In this document: in pieces, positions 17,566-26,273 of the stretch
Position numbering within the stretch: the first letter of the stretch is position 1
Layout of the letters: every line of letters begins with the position of its first letter
Source: WVZL01 sp041862375
Lineage (GTDB): Bacteria; Acidobacteriota; Aminicenantia; Aminicenantales; Aminicenantaceae
Reading direction: 5' to 3'
DNA: 39,123 bases
Assembly (NCBI GenBank): GCA_041862375.1
Contig: JBGVTE010000114.1
Coordinates: forward strand, 1 to 39,123
The notes under the pieces: model-generated
What the model was told of the DNA's origin: nothing
What the model saw: only the letters and a program-made list of their open reading frames with translations
The model's database searches: none
Position numbers and translations under genes: made by a program

Positions 17566-18528
17566 ATGGGAGAAAAGAAAATTCTTTTTTTTATCTTTTT
17601 ATTATCATTCTCTAGTCTTTTCAGCCTTCATGCTTTAGGAAATAAGCCTTTCAAAAATATTCAAATCATAACAAGTGTTTTCCCCTTACAGGAATTTGCT
17701 AGCGCAGTAGTAAAAGGAAGAGGAGAGGTAAGTCTTCTTCTTCCTCCCGGTGCAGAAATTCATACCTGGCGGCCTAGAGCATCAGATATTATCAAACTTT
17801 ATTCTGCTGATCTTGTAATTTATGTTGGAGCATCTCTCGAGCTGTGGCTGCATGATATATTAAAAAGCGCTGCAAGTCCTAAGCTCAGAGTACTGGAAGC
17901 AAGTAAAGGTTTGTCCTTGATTAAAGAGGATGAAGATGGGCATAGTCATAAAGAAGATAAAAAGTCAGAGGAAGAAAACCATGGACATCAACCCAAGTAT
18001 ATTGATCCTCATATCTGGTTAGATTTTGAATATGACCAGATCATTGTGGACAGAATTGCGGCAGTCCTTTCTGAATTAGATCCGGAGGGTGAGACTCTGT
18101 TCAGGGAAAATGCAAAGAGCTATAAAAAGAAACTCCAGGAATTAGACAAGAAATACTGCGAGGCACTTAGGAATTGCACTCATGCCACTTTTATTTTAGG
18201 CGGCCATGCCGCCTTTGGGTATCTTGCTAAAAGATACGACTTAAACCAAATTGCACTCTATGGTCTTAGCCCTGATTCAAAGCCAACGCCCAAACAGTTA
18301 GTCGATGTGATCAAAGTTGCCAAAGAGAATAATATAAATGCCATTTATTTTGAACATTATGTGAGTGATGAGCTGGCAAAAGTGATAGCTAGAGAAATTG
18401 GTGCTGAAACTCTTGTTTTATATACCGGAGCTAACGTTACCAAGGAGCAATTGAAATCAGGGATAACATTCTTGAAGATTATGGAGAAGAATTTGGAGAG
18501 CTTAAGACATGGACTTATCTGCCACTGA
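17566..18528 (+). CDS. znuA: Zinc ABC transporter substrate-binding protein
   Basis: A 320-residue cluster A-I metal-binding protein with an N-terminal signal peptide (residues 1 to about 25). The three zinc-ligand histidines of the family are present: His66 (IHTWRPRASD), His149 (DPHIWLD) and His214 (GGHAAFGYL). A His/Asp/Glu-rich loop typical of zinc-specific members lies between the first two (about residues 122-142). The usual acidic residue near the C-terminus appears as Tyr286 in VLYTG. No lipobox Cys is seen, so the protein is probably periplasmic and soluble. Its last 20 bases overlap the start of znuC, indicating translational coupling. No Zur-like operator was recognised. Confidence 0.92.
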   Translation: MGEKKILFFIFLLSFSSLFSLHALGNKPFKNIQIITSVFPLQEFASAVVKGRGEVSLLLPPGAEIHTWRPRASDIIKLYSADLVIYVGASLELWLHDILKSAASPKLRVLEASKGLSLIKEDEDGHSHKEDKKSEEENHGHQPKYIDPHIWLDFEYDQIIVDRIAAVLSELDPEGETLFRENAKSYKKKLQELDKKYCEALRNCTHATFILGGHAAFGYLAKRYDLNQIALYGLSPDSKPTPKQLVDVIKVAKENNINAIYFEHYVSDELAKVIAREIGAETLVLYTGANVTKEQLKSGITFLKIMEKNLESLRHGLICH

Positions 18529-19276
18529 ACAGAAGACTTTAATTTTGGTAAAAGATATTTCTTTCAGCTATGGATACTTGCCTGTCTTAAAAGAAGTGAC
18601 GTTTTCGATTAATTCAGGAGATTTTTTAGCCCTCATAGGACCTAACGGCTCGGGGAAAACAACTCTTCTAAAAATTATCTTGGGCTTGTTGAAGCCTTCT
18701 CATGGAGAAATTTGGATTATGGAGAAATCCCTAGAGGAATTCACGGAATGGAGAAACATAGGTTATATTCCTCAAAATGCAACTCATATTGATCCTTTTT
18801 TCCCGGCTTCCGTCAAAGAGGTTGTGGCAATGGCCCTTTTATCCGGCAAGAGGTTTTCCCTGCCTGTAAAAGGTAAGGCAGAGAATGATGTACAACGAGC
18901 TTTAAATCTGGTTGGCTTGGATTCCTATAAGAATTGGCGCATTGGCAGATTATCAGGAGGACAGCAGCAGCGTGTTTTTATCGCTCGGGCAATAGTGAAT
19001 CAGCCGAAAATCCTTTTCCTGGATGAGCCGACCACGGGAGTGGATATTGAAATCCAAGATCGCTTCTATGAAATGCTGGGTTATCTTAATAAAAAAGAAG
19101 GGATTACTATTGTTCTAATTACTCATGATATAGGAATAGTCAATAAGCATGTGACTAAGGTAGCTTGTTTGAATCAGAGGCTTGTATATCATGGAACACA
19201 TGAAGATTTTTGTCAGTCAGATGCCTTTAAAGAAATGCTGGAGGGCGGGCATCATTTAATCTCTCATCGTCATTAA
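18509..19276 (+). CDS. znuC: Zinc ABC transporter ATP-binding protein
   Basis: A 255-residue ABC ATPase with Walker A GPNGSGKTT (about residue 44), signature LSGGQQQR (about 149), Walker B ILFLDEPTTG and the switch histidine in LITHD. It belongs to the metal-importer subfamily by neighbours and by similarity to ZnuC/AdcC. The start overlaps the end of znuA by 20 bp in another frame. A His-rich tail (HHLISHRH) may help sense or buffer metal, which is speculative. Confidence 0.93.
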   Translation: MDLSATEQKTLILVKDISFSYGYLPVLKEVTFSINSGDFLALIGPNGSGKTTLLKIILGLLKPSHGEIWIMEKSLEEFTEWRNIGYIPQNATHIDPFFPASVKEVVAMALLSGKRFSLPVKGKAENDVQRALNLVGLDSYKNWRIGRLSGGQQQRVFIARAIVNQPKILFLDEPTTGVDIEIQDRFYEMLGYLNKKEGITIVLITHDIGIVNKHVTKVACLNQRLVYHGTHEDFCQSDAFKEMLEGGHHLISHRH

Positions 19277-19287
19277 TAAAAGTTCCC

Positions 19288-20097
19288 ATGGAAAGCTTTC
19301 TCAATTACGGATTTGTCCAGAAGGCTCTTGTCTCTGGAGTTTTGATTGCCATAGCTTGTGCCATTTTAGGTGTTTTTCTTATTTTAAGAAGAGATGCCAT
19401 GTTCGCTCATGGTTTAGCTCACGTCACTTTTGCCGGCGTTGCTTTAGGCCTATTCTTAGGTATTATGCCTTTAGTAGCAGCCCTGTGCGTCGCCATCCTT
19501 GCCGCCCTGGCAATATTGAAGTTAAAGGAGAAAGCAGGTCTTTACGGAGATACTGCTATTGGAGTTCTTAGCAGTGTGGGGATGGCCCTTGGAATATTAA
19601 TAGTGTCTCTTGCTCAAAATTTTAATGTTGATCTTTTCAGCTATCTCTTTGGCGAGATTTTAGCAATAGAGACTTCAGAAGTCTGGCTTTCGGTGGGTCT
19701 TGTTATCTGTGTTCTGCTGGTTGTACTCATAAATTACCATAAATTTTTATACATTGCCTTTGACTCTGAATCGGCCAAAGCTTCTGGAATAAGAGTAAAC
19801 CGGCTTGATATTCTGTTAGCAGTGCTCACTGCAGTTACTGTCGTGCTGGGGATGAAAGTAGTGGGACTCCTTTTAGTTGCCGCTCTCGTAGTTATCCCTG
19901 CGGCAGCGGCCCTTCAAGTGGCAACAAGTTTTAAAGTAGCTCTAATCGTATCTTGCTTTGTAGCACTCCTCTCTGTTGTGTTAGGTCTCTTTTTAGCTTT
20001 CTATTTTGATTTTCCTGCTTCTGGGACTATTGTTCTCCTTGCATTTTTCTTATTCGGACTGTTTTTTGTTTTCAAAAGAGTGAAGAGCTTAATATGA
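19288..20097 (+). CDS. znuB: Zinc ABC transporter permease (ABC-3 family)
   Basis: A 269-residue hydrophobic protein with about seven to eight transmembrane helices and the ABC-3 pattern: DAMFAHGLAHVTFAGVALG early (the coupling region) and VGLLLVAALVVIPAAAA late. It completes the znuA-znuC-znuB importer, 11 bp after znuC. It ends 4 bp from the convergent macro-domain gene, with no room for an intergenic terminator, so the two transcripts must overlap or terminate inside coding sequence. Confidence 0.93.
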   Translation: MESFLNYGFVQKALVSGVLIAIACAILGVFLILRRDAMFAHGLAHVTFAGVALGLFLGIMPLVAALCVAILAALAILKLKEKAGLYGDTAIGVLSSVGMALGILIVSLAQNFNVDLFSYLFGEILAIETSEVWLSVGLVICVLLVVLINYHKFLYIAFDSESAKASGIRVNRLDILLAVLTAVTVVLGMKVVGLLLVAALVVIPAAAALQVATSFKVALIVSCFVALLSVVLGLFLAFYFDFPASGTIVLLAFFLFGLFFVFKRVKSLI

Positions 20098-20101
20098 TGT
20101 T

Positions 20102-20638
20102 TTAAGGATTCAGCTCCTCTAAAGTGTCCTGAAAAACTGAGTAGGCCTCTTGTCCATAGAGACAGAAAATAATCTCTTTAGGATATTCGTTATCCTTTTC
20201 TCTGAGATAATCTGTTGCAACTTTTATCATTATTTCACTACATCTTTTGATGGGAAACCCAAATATTCCAGCGCTGATAGCAGGAAACGCAATACTATTT
20301 ATGGTCTTCTCTCTGGCAATTCTTAAACTGTTTAAAGTTGCCATTCGAAGTTTTTCATCCTCATCGCCTTCGCCATAAACAGGACCCGCAGCATGGATTA
20401 CATACTTTGCTTTTAAATTACCACCTCCTGTTAGAGCTGCCTCTCCCACTTCAATAGGACCGATTTTGTTGCATTCTTCTTGGATAGTAGGGCCCCCGAA
20501 TTGCCTTATTGCCCCAGCAACACCGCCACCGAGAATCAAGTTTTTATTTGCTGCATTAACCACTGCTTCAACATCAAGGAGGACAATATTTCCTTCTACA
20601 AGTTTTAATTTTTTTCCATTGGTTATCCATTCTTTCAT
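20102..20638 (-). CDS. Macro-domain protein (ADP-ribose binding / O-acetyl-ADP-ribose deacetylase-like)
   Basis: A 178-residue stand-alone macro domain of the MacroD/YmdB type. VVNAAN (residues 26-31), the catalytic-loop pattern LILGGGVAGAIRQFGG (34-49), EECNKIGPIEVGEA and the phosphate loop ISAGIFGFP (121-129) are all present. Such enzymes remove ADP-ribose from proteins or nucleic acids, or deacetylate O-acetyl-ADP-ribose. The Asp that usually contacts adenine in GDI is Asn17 (GNI) here. It is the last gene of the minus-strand run that also contains a nicotinamidase, 60 bp downstream of that gene, with a GAGGGG ribosome-binding site. Confidence 0.92.
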   Translation of the reverse strand: MKEWITNGKKLKLVEGNIVLLDVEAVVNAANKNLILGGGVAGAIRQFGGPTIQEECNKIGPIEVGEAALTGGGNLKAKYVIHAAGPVYGEGDEDEKLRMATLNSLRIAREKTINSIAFPAISAGIFGFPIKRCSEIMIKVATDYLREKDNEYPKEIIFCLYGQEAYSVFQDTLEELNP

Positions 20639-20698
20639 GACATCCCCTCTTTAAATTGGAATTATCTTCAGATTTAAAAAAATCGAAGTTAGTTTTGT

Positions 20699-21214
20699 TC
20701 AGACCACTTTTGCGCCGTAAACTTTATCCATTCTCCGGAGGGCAAACTGATGAGCCTCTTGGTCAAAATCAGCCACTCCCTCTTTATAAACTACCACAGG
20801 ATAATGTCTGTTTCGCAATTCTCCTGCTGTGTCCATGATACAGATAGAAGTACAGACACCCAGAAGATGGATTTCACTTATTTTATATTCTTTCAATACC
20901 TTGTCTAAACCTGTGCCTAAAAAAGAACTAAAAGTTTTCTTTTTAATGATTATGTCGTCCTTAAAAATGGGTAACTCTTCGATAATCTCTGCACCATTTG
21001 AGTTCTCGACAGCATGTTTTTCAAACATTTTGAACTCTCGATCATCTTCATCATGCGCATCACAGATAAAAATTACTAAATCACCTTTTTCATGAAACTC
21101 TTCTATCTTATTCTTTACGAAAGGAATTATCTTCCGTGAAGTATCACCACAGTAGAGAGCTCCTTCTTTGGAGAGGAAATCGTTGAGCATATCGATTATG
21201 ATGAGAGCTTTCAA
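20699..21214 (-). CDS. pncA: Nicotinamidase / isochorismatase-family cysteine hydrolase
   Basis: A 171-residue cysteine hydrolase with the catalytic triad Asp8 (IIDMLNDF), Lys92 (KKKTFSSF) and Cys125 (GVCTSICI). The metal-site pattern of true nicotinamidases is visible: Asp52-x-His54, then His67 in EKHAV. DAHDEDD and the later LGTGLDKVL resemble the streptococcal enzyme as I recall it. The reaction would be nicotinamide to nicotinic acid plus ammonia, feeding NAD salvage. It lies 17 bp after the THEP1-like gene. Isochorismatase-like alternatives cannot be fully excluded, but the zinc ligands favour nicotinamidase. Confidence 0.82.
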   Translation of the reverse strand: MKALIIIDMLNDFLSKEGALYCGDTSRKIIPFVKNKIEEFHEKGDLVIFICDAHDEDDREFKMFEKHAVENSNGAEIIEELPIFKDDIIIKKKTFSSFLGTGLDKVLKEYKISEIHLLGVCTSICIMDTAGELRNRHYPVVVYKEGVADFDQEAHQFALRRMDKVYGAKVV

Positions 21215-21231
21215 TGTCTCCTACTTTATCT

Positions 21232-21753
21232 CTATTTTAGCAACCAATTTTGCACTTCATAGAACACATTTTGGAAATTATCTTGATTCAAAATAATAAG
21301 CTTGACGTCATATCTCCCTTTGACCTTATCAGCAAACTCATTTTTTCGTTCCATGATGGTCGCTAAGACTTTTTGAGGTGAATTCAATGCTTGAGCCAAG
21401 ATGTATTTAAATTTTTTTGAAAAAAGTTCCATTTTTCCAATTTCATCTACGACGACGATCTTTCCTAGTGCAAGTGCTCTTTGAATAGAAGCCACTCCTA
21501 TTTTTTCCAAGTGTTCAAAATTAACGCCGTAGCTTCCTAAGTGACAACGAGAAGGAAATCCTTTGCGAGCTAGGAAGCCTTCTTCTCTTTCCGGAAAAGA
21601 AATGATTTTAAATCCGACTCTTTCGCCTTTTTCTCTTATTTCTTCAGTAATAAAGCCTCCGAATTTATCGCTCGTTGACTGATTGTCAATAATTTTCTTG
21701 ATGAGCGTAGTTTTTCCGCATCTTGGCAAACCACTTATCAAGAGGTTTTTCAC
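21232..21753 (-). CDS. THEP1-type nucleoside-triphosphatase
   Basis: A 173-residue P-loop NTPase. Walker A is GLPRCGKTT (residues 8-16) and Walker B is VVVDEIGKMEL (about 98-108), both hallmarks of the THEP1/NTPase family that hydrolyses ATP, GTP and other NTPs. GGFITEEIREKGERVGFKI after the P-loop is also typical. The physiological role of the family is unsettled. It begins 2 bp after the formiminotransferase-cyclodeaminase stop and is followed by nicotinamidase, so it is co-transcribed with both. Confidence 0.9.
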   Translation of the reverse strand: MKNLLISGLPRCGKTTLIKKIIDNQSTSDKFGGFITEEIREKGERVGFKIISFPEREEGFLARKGFPSRCHLGSYGVNFEHLEKIGVASIQRALALGKIVVVDEIGKMELFSKKFKYILAQALNSPQKVLATIMERKNEFADKVKGRYDVKLIILNQDNFQNVFYEVQNWLLK

Positions 21754-21755
21754 TT

Positions 21756-23426
21756 TTACTTCAACTCTTTTTCCATAAACTTTCTTATTTCTTTTCCGAC
21801 ATTTATGGCCTTTTCTGTCAGAGTTGTAGCTTGCTCTAATATTTTTGATTTAAATTCTTCATCGTTTATGTTTGGTACATTTATTTTAATGTTGTAGTAG
21901 GCTCCTTCAGCTGCAGTCTGGGCTGCGAGAGCTGCTACGCCTGCGTCGCTCAAGGAATTCTTATTCCCTTTCAAGCAAACTTCTTTTGCCAGCTCTAAGG
22001 CTTCAATACTTTTCTTCAGCACTTCCATTGGAACTAATGTAGCTTCTTTTGTGGCTTCCTCTACGGCGTTATCCCTCTCTTGCTTTTGTTCTTTAGTTTT
22101 TTTCGGCAACTTAAAAGCGTCCATAATTTTGTTAAAAGCTGCCGTATCCAAATCCACGGCTTTCAAGAATTCATCCTTTAAAGCTTGAGCTTTCACTGCC
22201 AGTTCTTTTATTTTCTTTTGCACACTCTCGTACTCCTTTTTTCCAACAGTCAGATTCGAGACCATAGAGGTAAGAGAAGCTGACAAAGCCCCGCAGAGAG
22301 CGGCCGTGCTTCCTCCTCCTGGAGCAGGAGAATCAGATGAGAGTTCGTTGGTAAATTCTCTGAGATTGAAGCGAAGAAGAGAATTTGCTGTTTCCTGAAA
22401 TTGGTATTCGATAATTTTCTTTTCTGGTTCAAAGGGAGCAACATCGTTTAAACCAAGAGAAATGACAGCTGTCCTGATAAGTTCTTCCTCGGGCACGCCC
22501 GGGCTTTTATCTTGCTTCTCAAGGTAATATCTTCCAGCCATCAGCATTGCTTCTTTTGGAATTAAGCCGACCAATTCACTTCCTGTTACTCTTAACCCTA
22601 TTTTTTCTGCTTGTTTGCAGGCTTCGTCGAAGACGAGGTGGGGGGGAGAGATTTTGTAGTTTATGAAATTTATTGATATCTGTGCAATTCCGTAATCCTC
22701 TATATACCATCCTACTGCCTTTACTGCCTTAAATTTTCCCGGAATTTTTATTGCTTTTCCTCCAGCATCTCGAATTATATTACCTTCTTTATCACGTTTT
22801 GCCCTTCCGAGCTCTCTCAAATTGAGTGCTATTTCCTGGGCAAGCTTCCGGTCTTTTGTGTTTAGATTTATATTATAAGCAATGAGGAATTCTCTGGCTC
22901 CGATAATTGTGGCTCCAGCCTTGGGATTAAAGACTGGTTCGCCATAATCTGGCGCCCACTCAGGATTTTTAAGCTTTTCAGGCAAACCCTCGTATTCTCC
23001 AGTTCGAATATTAGCCAGGTTCTTCCGTTTAGGCTTTTTTGCCGCTTCTTCGTACAGGTAGACAGGAATTCCGAGTTCTTGTGCAACTCTTTCTCCGACT
23101 TCATTTGCTATTCGAATACAGTCCTCCATGGTGACTCCCGTCACGGGAACAAAAGGGCAAACATCAGTAGCCCCGATTCGGCTATGGGCCCCCTTGTGAT
23201 TTCTCATATCGATAACTTCAGCCGCCTTTTTGATTGCTTTAAATGAAGCCTCCTTGACTCCTTCAGGAGAGCCTATAAAGGTGACAACAGTGCGGTTGGT
23301 TGACTCTCCTGGATCAACATCAAGGAGCTTGACTTGAGGAGTTTTTTCTATCTCTTTTGTTATGGCATCGAGTTTTTCTCTGTCTCTTCCTTCGCTGAAG
23401 TTGGGGACACATTCAACTAATTTCAT
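21756..23426 (-). CDS. ftcD: Bifunctional glutamate formimidoyltransferase / formimidoyl-tetrahydrofolate cyclodeaminase
   Basis: A 556-residue fusion with the same order as animal FTCD. The N-terminal formiminotransferase (about residues 1-300) has ECVPNFSEGRD, the HKGAHSRIGATDVCPF signature and a folate-binding second subdomain. The C-terminal helical cyclodeaminase (about 350-550) has SPAPGGGSTAALCGAL. Together they move the formimino group from formiminoglutamate to tetrahydrofolate and deaminate it to 5,10-methenyl-THF, the last step of one histidine-degradation route. No other hut gene is in the window. The start codon overlaps the preceding M16 gene's stop by 4 bp. Confidence 0.95.
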   Translation of the reverse strand: MKLVECVPNFSEGRDREKLDAITKEIEKTPQVKLLDVDPGESTNRTVVTFIGSPEGVKEASFKAIKKAAEVIDMRNHKGAHSRIGATDVCPFVPVTGVTMEDCIRIANEVGERVAQELGIPVYLYEEAAKKPKRKNLANIRTGEYEGLPEKLKNPEWAPDYGEPVFNPKAGATIIGAREFLIAYNINLNTKDRKLAQEIALNLRELGRAKRDKEGNIIRDAGGKAIKIPGKFKAVKAVGWYIEDYGIAQISINFINYKISPPHLVFDEACKQAEKIGLRVTGSELVGLIPKEAMLMAGRYYLEKQDKSPGVPEEELIRTAVISLGLNDVAPFEPEKKIIEYQFQETANSLLRFNLREFTNELSSDSPAPGGGSTAALCGALSASLTSMVSNLTVGKKEYESVQKKIKELAVKAQALKDEFLKAVDLDTAAFNKIMDAFKLPKKTKEQKQERDNAVEEATKEATLVPMEVLKKSIEALELAKEVCLKGNKNSLSDAGVAALAAQTAAEGAYYNIKINVPNINDEEFKSKILEQATTLTEKAINVGKEIRKFMEKELK

Positions 23427-24862
23427 TCTTCAACTCCTTTTGTCATGGAATATTGTAATTCTCCCTTATTGTTATAAACTTCCACTTCTTCAAAGTTTTT
23501 AAGATGGTCAATAATCTTTCTTTTGTCTGCAACTATAACCACTACAGGAGTAAGAAGTGGGTATTTTTGAGCTACTTCAAAAACCTTTTCTGAGCTGGTG
23601 AGCATGATATTTTCATAATATTTATTCCAATATTCATTCCCCAGGTTAAATCCTTTAATCTCGGCAATTTTAAAACAAAAATCTTCTGAAGTTTCTATCT
23701 TAAGAGGGAAATTACCTATCAAGTAAGATTTTGCCTGTTCGATTTCAAAACTTGTAATCTCTTCTTTTATAATTTTATCGATTTCATTAAGACATTCTCT
23801 TACAGACTCGTAAGTGACTTCTGGCCGTACTCTCGCTCTTATAAAGAAAACTCCGCAGCTCCTGAATAAATTCACCTCGCTAAAAGCAAAATACGCAAAA
23901 CCTTTTGATTCTCTGAGATTCATAAAAAGGCGGCTCCCAGTTGTGCCTCCTAGAACTTGGTTGAGCACAATAAAAGGAAAGTAATCCTCGCTGTTTCGAG
24001 GGAAAATTATATTGCCTATGTTAATTATGGTTTCTGTAGCTTGAGGATGGTCAACGAGGCAAATCCTTTCTTTTCTGGAGGGCTCAGAGGGAGAGAGAAA
24101 ATGGCTCTCCAAGTTACTACTCTTCCATGTATTCAAATAGTGGCTGACCTTTCTGAAAGCTGTACGAAGGTTTAAATTCCCCACTAAAATAAGCGCAGCA
24201 TTGTTAGGCCTGTAATATTTATCATAGAAGGCAAGGATATCTTTTTGACTTATATTGAGGATGAGATCTTCGGTGAAAGCTGTCCTGCTGTAGGGATGAT
24301 TCTGAAATAAGAGGCGAAAAAGCTGACTTTTAGCCAAGTATTCAGGATCTTGTTTTTGTGTCCTTAACTCATAAAACATGGTTCTTTTCTTATTATCGAT
24401 TTCTCTTCTTAGAAAAGAAGGTTGGAGAATCATTTTGCTCATTACTTCAAGCGCCTCATCCAGATATTCTTCTAGGAAAGAAAATGAGAACAAGGAATAG
24501 TCGAGGGATGTAGAAGTTAAGAATTTACCCCCGATTGACTCTACTATTTCTTCGATATCAGATGATGAAAGGTTTCTACTGCCCTTACTGAGCATCTCCG
24601 CAGTGAATGTAGCAAGTCCTGGCAAGTTTTCAGGAGTGGAGCTTTCTCCAGCTAGAATAATCAAATGAATACTGATAATGGGAAGGTTTTCTCTTTTGGC
24701 TACTGTAATATCCAGACCATTAGATAGCGGAGCAGATTCTATTCGAGGTAAATTTAAATCTTTGAGAGGTTCTGGAAAAGGTGGAGATTTCCTGTACCTT
24801 TCTTGAGAGGCAAGGGGAGTAACCAATATCAAAAGAATCAATAGAATAGAAGTAAGCTTCAT
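23423..24862 (-). CDS. M16-family peptidase-like subunit without the zinc motif
   Basis: A 479-residue exported protein with a signal peptide (SILLILLILVTPLAS). It has the two-lobed M16B fold pattern: LSNGLDITV and a first-helix region where HxxEH is expected but GLATFTAEML is read. GSRLFMNLRESKGFAY in the C-terminal half keeps the Arg and Tyr that, in two-chain M16B enzymes, help bind substrate from the non-catalytic subunit. It is therefore probably the partner of the preceding gene, which it overlaps by 4 bp. Two-subunit M16 proteases degrade peptides in the periplasm in other bacteria; here neither chain has zinc ligands at the usual place. Confidence 0.9.
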   Translation of the reverse strand: MKLTSILLILLILVTPLASQERYRKSPPFPEPLKDLNLPRIESAPLSNGLDITVAKRENLPIISIHLIILAGESSTPENLPGLATFTAEMLSKGSRNLSSSDIEEIVESIGGKFLTSTSLDYSLFSFSFLEEYLDEALEVMSKMILQPSFLRREIDNKKRTMFYELRTQKQDPEYLAKSQLFRLLFQNHPYSRTAFTEDLILNISQKDILAFYDKYYRPNNAALILVGNLNLRTAFRKVSHYLNTWKSSNLESHFLSPSEPSRKERICLVDHPQATETIINIGNIIFPRNSEDYFPFIVLNQVLGGTTGSRLFMNLRESKGFAYFAFSEVNLFRSCGVFFIRARVRPEVTYESVRECLNEIDKIIKEEITSFEIEQAKSYLIGNFPLKIETSEDFCFKIAEIKGFNLGNEYWNKYYENIMLTSSEKVFEVAQKYPLLTPVVVIVADKRKIIDHLKNFEEVEVYNNKGELQYSMTKGVEE

Positions 24863-26223
24863 TTAATTTTTATAGAAAGAAAAACTCTGTTATCAGAGGT
24901 AAAGTATTTATTTGTAATCCTTATTATATCTGCCGGTTTTACATCGAGATACTTCTGCAACTCTGCAGCTAATTCATCCAAGCCTATTTGAGAGAGGGCG
25001 GCTTCTGTTAGGAATAAAGCCTTCTCTTGTGTTGTGCTATGCTTTTTTATGTAATCCATTTTAAACATATTTTTTGATTTTGTGAGCTCCTTCTCAGAAA
25101 GAGGAGTTGATTTGAGCTTATCAATTTCTGAAGATATTGCTCTTCGGCTTCTGTCTAAAACAATTTCATTGCTGCCTAAAACGAATAGCTTAAAAACAGC
25201 ATAATTTCTCCTCTTATCGATGCCTCCACTATAATCGTATACAATTCGTTCTTTTTTATACAACCTTTCGTGGAGTCGAGAAGTATTGCCCCGAAGCAGG
25301 ATATATTCCAAGATCTTAAAAGCGTAATAATCATTTGAATACGGAGAAGGGATTCTGAAACCCAAGTGATAGCCTGGGAGGGGAGCGAGAGAATCTTCTA
25401 AGGTCTTTTCTGTTGATATTTTTTCGATCGATTCGGCAATAAGGGAAGATGACAATTCTTTTCCTTGCGGAAGAGATTCAAAATATTTTTTAATGAGTTC
25501 CTCAGCCCTTCTTTGGTTAAAATTTCCCACAACACAGAGGACTGCATTGTTAGGGGCATAGAATGTGGAGTAGAATTTTTTAACATCCTCTACTGTGATT
25601 CTTCTTATGTCTTCTATGCTGCCAATGACAGGATGGCTGTAGGCAAAATCAGGGAAAATAAGCTGGTCAAAAGCAAAGAAACTGTCGAGATAGAGGTCTG
25701 TGGCTTTTCTGTGCTGAATTTCATCAATGAGTGAATTTTTTGATCTTTCAACATTAGATTCTGTGATCCTGAGATATCTCATCCTGTCTGATTCGAGCCA
25801 GAGCACTAGTGCGAGCTGGTTTGAAGGAACAGTTTGATAGTATAATGTTTTATCTTCTGATGTAGAAGCATTCAACGTTCCTCCAGTCCTGTTTATGTAA
25901 GTAATGTGCTGCATCCGGCTTACATTTTGTGAACCCTGGAACATTAGATTCCCGAGTAAATAAGCGAGACCGGTCTTTCCTGGCTGTTCATCAATGGAGC
26001 CAACATTATAAGCAACAACGACAGATACAAGAGGCGCACGATGATCTTCAGAGAGGATGACCTGTAATCCATTCTTTAATCTGTATTGAGAGATCGGGAG
26101 AGGAAATGCTTCCTGATTTTGAGCTAAAATTGGAGTAACTGTTATGAAATGAAGGAAAGTCAAGCATAAGACTAAAAAGGCTTTTTTGTCGATATTAATT
26201 TTTTGCTCTGAAAATCTTGTCAT
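24859..26223 (-). CDS. M16-family peptidase-like subunit with degenerate HxxEH
   Basis: A 454-residue exported protein from the ATG at 26223; an in-frame TTG at 26226 directly precedes it and is less likely as start. A signal sequence follows a charged N-terminus (AFLVLCLTFLHFITVTPILA). It follows the catalytic-subunit pattern of M16B: LKNGLQVILSEDHRAPLVSV, then TGLAYLLGNLMFQGS where active enzymes read TGLAHxxEHLMFKGT. All three motif residues are changed (His to Tyr, Glu to Gly, His to Asn), so zinc catalysis by the normal mechanism is not expected. It is first in the six-gene minus-strand operon. It may act as a chaperone or peptide-binding protein with its partner. Confidence 0.9.
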   Translation of the reverse strand: MTRFSEQKINIDKKAFLVLCLTFLHFITVTPILAQNQEAFPLPISQYRLKNGLQVILSEDHRAPLVSVVVAYNVGSIDEQPGKTGLAYLLGNLMFQGSQNVSRMQHITYINRTGGTLNASTSEDKTLYYQTVPSNQLALVLWLESDRMRYLRITESNVERSKNSLIDEIQHRKATDLYLDSFFAFDQLIFPDFAYSHPVIGSIEDIRRITVEDVKKFYSTFYAPNNAVLCVVGNFNQRRAEELIKKYFESLPQGKELSSSLIAESIEKISTEKTLEDSLAPLPGYHLGFRIPSPYSNDYYAFKILEYILLRGNTSRLHERLYKKERIVYDYSGGIDKRRNYAVFKLFVLGSNEIVLDRSRRAISSEIDKLKSTPLSEKELTKSKNMFKMDYIKKHSTTQEKALFLTEAALSQIGLDELAAELQKYLDVKPADIIRITNKYFTSDNRVFLSIKIK

Positions 26224-26232
26224 CAATTACTT

Positions 26233-26262
26233 AAAATATCATAAACAATAAAAGAAATTCAA
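26233..26262 (-). promoter_or_regulatory. Weak candidate promoter for the M16 operon, leaderless geometry
   Basis: On the minus strand, TTGAAT (26262-26257), 18 bp, and TATTTT (26238-26233) end exactly 9 nt before the ATG at 26223, with no Shine-Dalgarno. Each box is only 4 of 6. The placement matches the much better asnS and rimO promoters. Confidence 0.35.
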
Positions 26263-26273
26263 ATATCAAAAAA

